Origin: Acidobacteriota bacterium
GTDB taxonomy: Bacteria > Acidobacteriota > Terriglobia > UBA7540
Direction of reading: 5' to 3'
Assembly: GCA_021787735.1 (NCBI GenBank)
Contig: JAJYLL010000009.1
Span: 1 to 64,000, forward strand
Length of the DNA stretch: 64,000 nucleotides
In this document: piece after piece, positions 57,497-64,000 of the stretch
Numbering within the stretch: the stretch's first letter is position 1
Layout of the letters: every line of letters begins with the position of its first letter
Notes under the pieces: model-generated
The model's input: only the letters and a program-made list of their open reading frames with translations
What the model was told of the DNA's origin: nothing
Databases searched by the model: none
Program-made: the position numbers and the translations under genes

Positions 57497-58213
57497 TCAG
57501 GAGGATTGCTGCATTTCCTCCAGAACGGCTGCGGCTGCCGCTGCCGGGTCCGGGGCTCCTGTGATGGGACGCCCAATCACAAGATAACTTGCGCCGGCAT
57601 CGAGAGCGGCCTTGGGAGTTGCGGTCCGGGATTGATCGTTTGCAGCAGCGCCCGCCGGACGAATTCCAGGCGTCACAATCACAAAATCCGGGCCGCATTC
57701 CTTGCGCAGAGCGGAAACTTCCCTGGCGGATGCCACGACGCCGTCCAATCCCTCCGACTGCGCCATGCGGGCCAGTCGCAGCACCGCGCTCTCGGGCGGG
57801 CCAGCGATGCCGAGATCTTCAAGGTCCTCCGCCGCCAGACTGGTGAGGATGGTTACGGCCAGGACCAGCGGGCGAGACCGGTCGCCGGATGCTCCTTCCG
57901 CGGCGCCTTCCAGTGCTGCCTGCATCATCTTTTTCCCACCCAGGGCGTGAATGTTCAGCATCGTCACGCCCATCTTTGCCGCTGCTCGGCAGGCTCCCTT
58001 TACCGTATTGGGAATATCAAGGAATTTGAGATCGAGAAAAACCTTTTCGCCGGAATCGACCAGATAACGGGCCAGCATGGGGCCTTCCGAGGTGAAGGCT
58101 TCCATGCCTACCTTGAACATGCCGGCGCGCCCGCGCAGCTTGTCCGTCATTTGCGCGGCGGCCTCGGCGGTATTGAAATCCAGCGCAACGATCAGTTTGT
58201 CTCGAACCTGCAT
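57497..58213 (-). CDS. pyrF: Orotidine 5'-phosphate decarboxylase
   Basis: LIVALDFNTAEAAAQMTDKL, VFLDLKFLDIPNTV, VTPGIRPAG, YLVIGRPITGAPDP. Confidence 0.96.
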   Translation of the reverse strand: MQVRDKLIVALDFNTAEAAAQMTDKLRGRAGMFKVGMEAFTSEGPMLARYLVDSGEKVFLDLKFLDIPNTVKGACRAAAKMGVTMLNIHALGGKKMMQAALEGAAEGASGDRSRPLVLAVTILTSLAAEDLEDLGIAGPPESAVLRLARMAQSEGLDGVVASAREVSALRKECGPDFVIVTPGIRPAGAAANDQSRTATPKAALDAGASYLVIGRPITGAPDPAAAAAAVLEEMQQSS

Positions 58214-58599
58214 TGCATTCTCCTGTTTACCGCTCTTCGGGCGCGACAGAACGCTGTGGCACGAATTGAAAGGTAAACAGAAATTGTAAAGTGACGCGGG
58301 GAAAAACTAAATAGAAAAACTTCGTCTTCCTGCGTGACGTGCAGGCCGGCCGGTGAAGTTCGGGCGGGTCCCGCATACGTTCCGGCGTTTGGAATGTGTG
58401 CGTTTCGCAGAAAGATCTTTTCACCACCCATCGCGAGACTGCGGACGTCAATAGGCAGAAAGCGGTAGGCAGAAGGCGGAAGCCAGGCAGGGCATCGGAG
58501 TTGTTGTCTAATACTTGGGGGTTCTCTTCAGGGTAGGGCTACACTGCTGCTGAATCGCATACATCGCAAAGGCGGCGACCTGTGCGCCACCGCGTCCTT

Positions 58600-59571
58600 T
58601 CACTTGCGCCGGGCGCCCGGGCGCGCACACTCGTACTTCTCTGTATATGGCTCTCCGATCCTCTTTAGCCAGAGGCCCCGTGCTTCTGAGCAGACTGCAT
58701 AGTTCGGTGAATTCCAGAGATTGTGGATTTCCTCCCAAGCCTTCGGGGCGGCCATCTCGCCAAGCGAACGCAAGCCCAGGACAGCAATATCTGTGTCCGG
58801 CGATTTTGCCCAGTTAATCGCCTGGTCCAGGCCAGCATTTCTATCTCCTAGGATGACGTGCTGGTACCTCAACTGCACGAACCCAATCTCAGCAAGCTCG
58901 ATGTCGGGAGTGCTAGGGCCAAGTTCTCCAGGGTTTTCCTGCAGGAGCCTTCGAGGGACATTGATTCGTATCCAGTCAAAGACGCGTTCCAGGTAGTCCA
59001 GATGAGGAATGACGACATCCCGATAGAACTCGGGGTACCGCGGACTAACGTCCTCCGGCTTGCCGCCGTGGAACGCGTATATCGTGTACCAGTAAACAGG
59101 GTCCGTAAACGCACCTCTGTAATTAACTAACTTGCGGCATATAACCTCGTCTAGTCCGCTCCCGCCAAAATCCCCCAGAGATGCTGCAAGCGTGCCGTTG
59201 GGTGCCCCTAACCAAGTTACGTCGAACCTCGAGACGCCGGTCGGATAAACCGCCTCTAACCATCCTTCTCTTGTTTTCAAGGATGCAACCAAATATGCCC
59301 TCCCGTGCTCAAGGTCAGCGAAGCGAAACTCGAGCACCTCAGTCGGTACCACCACAGGACCGCCGCCCAGGGAGTCGAGGAACGCTCCGATCTGCTTTTT
59401 GGGAAGCTTATTGGCGGCCAGCGCCTGCGCGGGCGTTATAGGCCATTTGAACGACGGATGGCCTTGAAGCACCGAAATCGTCTGCGCTTCTACGCTAGCG
59501 ACAAGGAGCACGGTTGTCAGAAACACAGGGCAAGCGACCTTATTGAATGCTATTCTCCACATTGTTAACAT
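58600..59571 (-). CDS. Secreted hypothetical protein, possible HEAT-like C-terminal segment
   Basis: Signal peptide MLTMWRIAFNKVACPVFLTTVLLVASVEA; DTDIAVLGLRSLGEMAAPKAWEEIHNLWNSPNYAVCSEARGLWLKRIG; overlaps the upstream large ORF. Confidence 0.65.
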   Translation of the reverse strand: MLTMWRIAFNKVACPVFLTTVLLVASVEAQTISVLQGHPSFKWPITPAQALAANKLPKKQIGAFLDSLGGGPVVVPTEVLEFRFADLEHGRAYLVASLKTREGWLEAVYPTGVSRFDVTWLGAPNGTLAASLGDFGGSGLDEVICRKLVNYRGAFTDPVYWYTIYAFHGGKPEDVSPRYPEFYRDVVIPHLDYLERVFDWIRINVPRRLLQENPGELGPSTPDIELAEIGFVQLRYQHVILGDRNAGLDQAINWAKSPDTDIAVLGLRSLGEMAAPKAWEEIHNLWNSPNYAVCSEARGLWLKRIGEPYTEKYECARPGARRK

Positions 59572-62422
59572 ACGTGTACTCCGGACTGGATGAGTTTTCG
59601 ACCCAGGAAGTGCCGTCGGAAGCTGGTACCCAATATAGGTGCGGAGAGACCTGCGAGCATGTGCCGGTCCCAGAGTTCCCACTGTAGAAAACTAGGGCAT
59701 TTTCCTCCAGTTGAGAGCCAGAGAGCAAGGGCAGAGAGGGATAACTCTGCTGCTCGACGCCCATACAAGTGCTTGCCGTGGACAGCTTCTGGTTGAAGAT
59801 GTAGGCGCCGCCCCGTTGGTCCGTCGCGCTCGTGTCCGTAATCCAGTCGAACCCCTGCGTCATGCCATTGGGGACCATCATCAGGCCCACGTATGCGTCC
59901 AGCAGACTTGCAGCATTGTCGCCGTTCGGCCAATCGCCCGTAGCTCCCATCATGTAAGCCTGCACGAACTGGTGGTAGCTGCTCTCAACCTCAGCGATTC
60001 CGGTCAACAGGTGGGGTGTGGCGCCGGTGGTATACAAGGAATATAGCCGGCTCGTGATCGTGGAATACGGAATGGCAGCCCCCAGCACGTAAAATGTGAT
60101 CGATTTCGTAAAAGACTGCCCCGCGAGCGTAGCCTGGGCCTGCGCGGTCACCTGTCCGCCTTCTCCAACCGGGGTCGTATAGTTTGTGCTCTGGTTGATG
60201 GTTGTCGAGGTGGTGGTTGACCCCGTGAAGGTCGCTGGAAGCCTCGAGGTATATGTGAAATTCAGGGTCCAGTTTGCCGTGCCGGTGCAGGCTGAGGTGG
60301 CCTCCAAGGACACTGTGGCCTGATTGTAATTGCCCCCACCCATGCTGAACACCTGGCCGCTTGTGGGGCTGGAGATCGAGAGCCCGCACACGTTGCCTGT
60401 GCTGCTGGCGGTGAAGATGCGCCACTGCTCGCAAGGGCAATTGAAGTCAGGGTTGGTGTCGTAGAACGTACACGCCTCAAAGCTGCCGGTGATGGTCGCC
60501 GAGCCGGGGGCCAGGGCATCCGCCCGGTTATGGACCGAACTGTCCATTTTGATGACCGAAGTATTGCTGGAGCCGAAGGTTGCGCTGTAAGTGACGTCCA
60601 CGTAGAATTGGTACCCGTTGCAGTCAGAAAAGAGTCCCGTGTCGAAGATATCATCGTAGTATCCCGGCGGCAGGCTGAACAAATCCGGCATCGCGTTCAG
60701 CGCACTGAACCCGGCAGGGCAGGGGCAACTCGCACAGTCGTAGCTTTCCGCCATGCCTTGTTGCTTTTGGATGACCATCATCCGGCCCTCGACCGGCGCG
60801 TCGTCCAGACGCACCCAGTTGACAGAACCGTCGGAAGCGCCAGCCGGAATTCTGTTCCCCTTGAAATCGGGAACCTGAGAGTCGCGGAGAGCGCGAAAAT
60901 CGATGGCTCGCGTCTCGTGGGCCGCTAGCTTGAACCGAATGAGATAGTAGTGCGCGCCGCTTGCTGTCACGTCAAGCCCGATGCGCGCGGGCTGGTCACC
61001 TTCGTCGGTGAGGAAAAGAACCGAGTCGGTCTGGCTGTCCACGTGCCAGGGATTCGCGCCCGAACCTGCCCAGCCGTCGAGTTCATTCGCGGTATGTGCG
61101 TCCACCACCAGGTCCTGGTTTTCATCCACGCTCGAAACCTGGGCGATCACGGAGCCTGGCGTGCCGCTGTATTGGATGCGAACGGAAACGTAGGGAAGCG
61201 GCAAGGGCAGTTGGTTCACCACGGCGGCCAGCGAGAAATCCACCGTGCTATTCGCCCCGACCGTTAGAGGAGCAAGCGCGTACCGGCCAGTGAGCGTTAC
61301 AGGGTCCGGGTTCGGAGGATGGGTGATGGCGTCGTTCGGGTCCTTGGCGTCCTTCTTGAATGGCCCTGTAACGTACGCAAGGGGAATGGTGGAACCACCA
61401 GGGCCTTCCACGGACCTCCATCCGGCGCCTTCCGGGTACTCAAGAGTGATGGTGACCGGCTGGGGCTTGTCGGTCAGATTGCTCGCGATCACGTGCGGCG
61501 TAAAATATCCGTCGCCCGCAAAGGGCGAATCCGCTGTGGGCGTGCCGATCGGAACACCGCTGGCGTGCAAGGCGCTGGCGTGCTGCCGCGCCGGGTCGGG
61601 AAATTCCAGCGTGGTGGAGAAGCCCGTCACCGGGTCAGTCACGCGCCCCTGCGCTACCAGCGACGGGTTTGGCCCGCGCTGAATGATGGTGATCCTGCCT
61701 TCGGGCGCTTCTGAGACGCTGGCATTCAGGTTACCCAGCATCTCAGCCACCGAAAGCAGCTTGGTCTGATTGCCATTAAAAACCAGCGGATCGAGCTTGT
61801 GCTCCTTGCCTGCGAAGGCCAGAAACACGTCTGCTGTCACGGTGTTTCCTGAGGCGTTGGTCACCATGATCGTGGCGTCGCGGCCGCCCGAGAGGCCCCA
61901 CCACTCACCGCTGAGCACGGCGGGAATGTCGCTGCGGCCGGGATCGTTTTCCACCATGTCCACCTGGTGCACCCAGTGGCGCGCGGGGTTCTCAACCGTC
62001 ATCTGTCCGGCCAGCGGCATGATGGTCCCTTCAAGATATACTGACACGCTGCCCTGTAAAAAGGTTCCCGTTACGTCAGCGCCCAGGGAGGTAAGCAGGC
62101 TGCCCATGCCCACGGCGAGCTTCTCTCCCGGCTGGATGCTCATTGAATTTGAGATTTCCGTCTGGCCGTTCAAACCGTGAATTGCCATGATGAAGTTGAG
62201 AGGCTTGGGCGAAGAGCTGACCAGCATCAGTGTCGAATTGTAGCCGTCGGCCAGCGAGTAATAAGGAAATACCATCTCACGCGGGGCGGTTGGAGGATTG
62301 GTCCCGCAACAGTCGGTTGTGGTTTGAGCCTTTGTTCCCGGGTACGGGTTCAGCAGGAGAAGAGAAGATAAAGCCAGAGCAACAATTATCAGCGTTCCTG
62401 AGTGGACAGCCTTGCGACGCAT
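59540..62422 (-). CDS. Large secreted protein (960 aa) with possible C-terminal lysozyme-like domain
   Basis: Signal peptide MRRKAVHSGTLIIVALALSSLLLLNPYPGTKAQ; beta-rich repeats; C-terminal GIAEVESSYHQF...YVGLMMVPNGMTQGFDWITD. Confidence 0.78.
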   Translation of the reverse strand: MRRKAVHSGTLIIVALALSSLLLLNPYPGTKAQTTTDCCGTNPPTAPREMVFPYYSLADGYNSTLMLVSSSPKPLNFIMAIHGLNGQTEISNSMSIQPGEKLAVGMGSLLTSLGADVTGTFLQGSVSVYLEGTIMPLAGQMTVENPARHWVHQVDMVENDPGRSDIPAVLSGEWWGLSGGRDATIMVTNASGNTVTADVFLAFAGKEHKLDPLVFNGNQTKLLSVAEMLGNLNASVSEAPEGRITIIQRGPNPSLVAQGRVTDPVTGFSTTLEFPDPARQHASALHASGVPIGTPTADSPFAGDGYFTPHVIASNLTDKPQPVTITLEYPEGAGWRSVEGPGGSTIPLAYVTGPFKKDAKDPNDAITHPPNPDPVTLTGRYALAPLTVGANSTVDFSLAAVVNQLPLPLPYVSVRIQYSGTPGSVIAQVSSVDENQDLVVDAHTANELDGWAGSGANPWHVDSQTDSVLFLTDEGDQPARIGLDVTASGAHYYLIRFKLAAHETRAIDFRALRDSQVPDFKGNRIPAGASDGSVNWVRLDDAPVEGRMMVIQKQQGMAESYDCASCPCPAGFSALNAMPDLFSLPPGYYDDIFDTGLFSDCNGYQFYVDVTYSATFGSSNTSVIKMDSSVHNRADALAPGSATITGSFEACTFYDTNPDFNCPCEQWRIFTASSTGNVCGLSISSPTSGQVFSMGGGNYNQATVSLEATSACTGTANWTLNFTYTSRLPATFTGSTTTSTTINQSTNYTTPVGEGGQVTAQAQATLAGQSFTKSITFYVLGAAIPYSTITSRLYSLYTTGATPHLLTGIAEVESSYHQFVQAYMMGATGDWPNGDNAASLLDAYVGLMMVPNGMTQGFDWITDTSATDQRGGAYIFNQKLSTASTCMGVEQQSYPSLPLLSGSQLEENALVFYSGNSGTGTCSQVSPHLYWVPASDGTSWVENSSSPEYTYVNNVENSIQ

Positions 62423-62706
62423 TCCGTGCCTCCTTGGAAAGATGTCGCTTGCGATATTGGCAGGTGACGAAATATTTAGTACGCGATACCACCATTGTCA
62501 AGTTAAATTTTGCAAAGAAATATTCCAGTCCGTGATCCGATAGTGCCGCAGAGAGATTGCAGCTCACAGTCCCAGCAACGGGGAATGAAAAGAAGAAGGG
62601 TAAGTTTTCACTACGTGCAGATTTCGGCCAGCCCGCTCTGAGGACAGAGAACTATGCCCCTCTGGACATGCCAGATTGCTCACGACCGCCCACGCCGTGA
62701 CGAAAA

Positions 62707-62871
62707 TCAGTCAGAGACCTCACGGTATTGCCGGTATAGCGCGTCAACGGTTTGAAGCGAAGTCAGGGCGCATTCGAGATTGCGAAGTTGCAAAAGCCCT
62801 TTTTCGTGGAGCGCCTGATGCTCCTGTGTGGCCGATTGGATGACGGGGTCTTCGTGTTCTCGGTATTCCAC
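62707..62871 (-). CDS. Possible short ORF (GTG start) downstream of mltG
   Basis: Minus-strand frame reads VEYREHEDPVIQSATQEHQALHEKGLLQLRNLECALTSLQTVDALYRQYREVSD*; not in the supplied ORF track. Confidence 0.25.
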   Translation of the reverse strand: MEYREHEDPVIQSATQEHQALHEKGLLQLRNLECALTSLQTVDALYRQYREVSD

Positions 62872-62972
62872 AGGTGTTCCCGCGACCCGCAGGACAGGCG
62901 CAACTTGTGGAGGTTGTTGGAACGCCGATGCAGTTCAGCTCGAATCGCGCGATGCTCCCGGCGCCGGCGCAT

Positions 62973-64000
62973 TTAAGGTTGTGTTCCTCGCGATAACCCA
63001 GGATGATTCCCGCGTCTTGCTTTGGGTGACACGTCCCCGCCAGAATTTTTGGCTTTGCCGCCTTTCCTGCTTTTTGTCTTGTGCGTATGTTGCGAAGTCC
63101 CCGCACTGTCCGCCGCAAGGTGCCGGAGCGCTGCCACTTGTTTCCGGTAACGTGCCACGTTGCGCTCGTGTTCTGCAAGCGTTGTGGCAAATCGATGCCC
63201 ACCCTGATTGTTGCTGACAAAATAAAGATAATGTGTGGATGCCGGATGAAGGGCTGCCAGGATGGAGGCTTTCCCCGGATTGCAGATGGGACCGGGCGGG
63301 AGTCCGGTGTGAACGTAGGTGTTGTAAGGAGATTGAAGATTCAAGTCGCTTTCAGTGATGGGTGTGGCCCGCAGTTGGGCCAGCTCCGCCGCATAAGCCA
63401 CCGTGGGATCACATTGCAGCAGCATATTTTTCTGCAGGCGCAGTTCGAAGACCTGCGCGATAATGGCGCGTTCGTTCGGGTCCGGGGTTTCCTTTTCAAC
63501 CAGCGACGCCAGCGTTATGACGTGGTGAAGAGTTTCGCCGCACTGGCTGAGGTCCTGCTGAAAATTCTGTTGCAGGACTTCGCGGAAACGAGCCACCATC
63601 GTCATTGCGATGTGCGCCGCCGTGGAGTGGTACTCAAATTGATAGGTATCCGGAAACAGGTAGCCCTCAAGTGAGGGCGCCTGAGGATCAAGGTCCTGGA
63701 TTGGAGACGGGTCCTCGGTGACGCGCAGGAAATCATCGGGAGCAATATCGAGCCTTCGTTGCAGGATCCGTGCAATATCAAAACGGTTGGAGCCTTCAGG
63801 AATAACGACAGTGCGAAAATAGACTTCGCCGCGGATAAGCTTTCGGTACACGTCGAGCGGCCGCATCGGGTGATCAAACAAATACTCGCCCGCCTTCAGA
63901 TGACGACGCCACCGGAAAGCCCCGTAGATAAGCAGGAAAGGCCATCGATGGGCAAGGACGCCTTTTTCGACAAGACGGCTTGCAACTTCCGGAGCCTGCA
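62973..64000 (-). CDS. mltG: Endolytic transglycosylase MltG, N-terminus outside window
   Basis: VVIPEGSNRFDIARIL, SLEGYLFPDTYQFEYHSTA, VITLASLVEKETPDPNERAIIAQVFELRLQKNMLLQCDPTVAY, SPYNTYVHTGLPPGPICNPGKASILAALHP; frame stays open to 64000. Confidence 0.94.
   Translation of the reverse strand, partial: QAPEVASRLVEKGVLAHRWPFLLIYGAFRWRRHLKAGEYLFDHPMRPLDVYRKLIRGEVYFRTVVIPEGSNRFDIARILQRRLDIAPDDFLRVTEDPSPIQDLDPQAPSLEGYLFPDTYQFEYHSTAAHIAMTMVARFREVLQQNFQQDLSQCGETLHHVITLASLVEKETPDPNERAIIAQVFELRLQKNMLLQCDPTVAYAAELAQLRATPITESDLNLQSPYNTYVHTGLPPGPICNPGKASILAALHPASTHYLYFVSNNQGGHRFATTLAEHERNVARYRKQVAALRHLAADSAGTSQHTHKTKSRKGGKAKNSGGDVSPKARRGNHPGLSRGTQP

Noticed and set aside
1-64000. CRISPR array, prophage or integron
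   Set aside because: No regularly spaced identical repeats, phage structural genes or integrase seen; only one IS remnant

Overview
The 64 kb window has high coding density and looks like a chromosomal segment of an Acidobacteriota-like bacterium (taxonomy inferred from gene style only). I see no rRNA, tRNA or CRISPR array. The housekeeping part includes pyrB, thiD, mogA-like/moaC/moeA, purA, trxA, glgA, rsmA, rnj (RNase J), ftsK, ffh-rpsP-KH-rimM-trmD-rplS-rnhB, pyrC/pyrE/pyrF and a 5'-truncated mltG. The accessory parts are: (i) a TetR-HlyD-ABC efflux operon with two matching inverted-repeat operator candidates; (ii) a block of Tat-exported PIG-L deacetylase-like and SelA-like PLP proteins near a DUF5009 membrane acyltransferase, containing a frameshifted PIG-L gene, a PQQ-propeller gene fragment and an IS1182-type transposase remnant; (iii) a candidate synthase-dependent exopolysaccharide locus (membrane-anchored HEAT protein, processive GT2, secreted glycosidase-like protein, TPR plus outer-membrane barrel); (iv) a sugar-acid cluster combining two SDRs, a LarA-family protein and a UxaE-like epimerase; (v) two overlapping secreted-protein genes, the larger ending in a possible lysozyme-like domain. 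The most unusual single signal is that RNase J has no ATG/GTG/TTG upstream of its conserved N-terminus, only an ATC codon behind a perfect AGGAGG. All calls come from reading the sequence and the supplied ORF translations; no searches were run.
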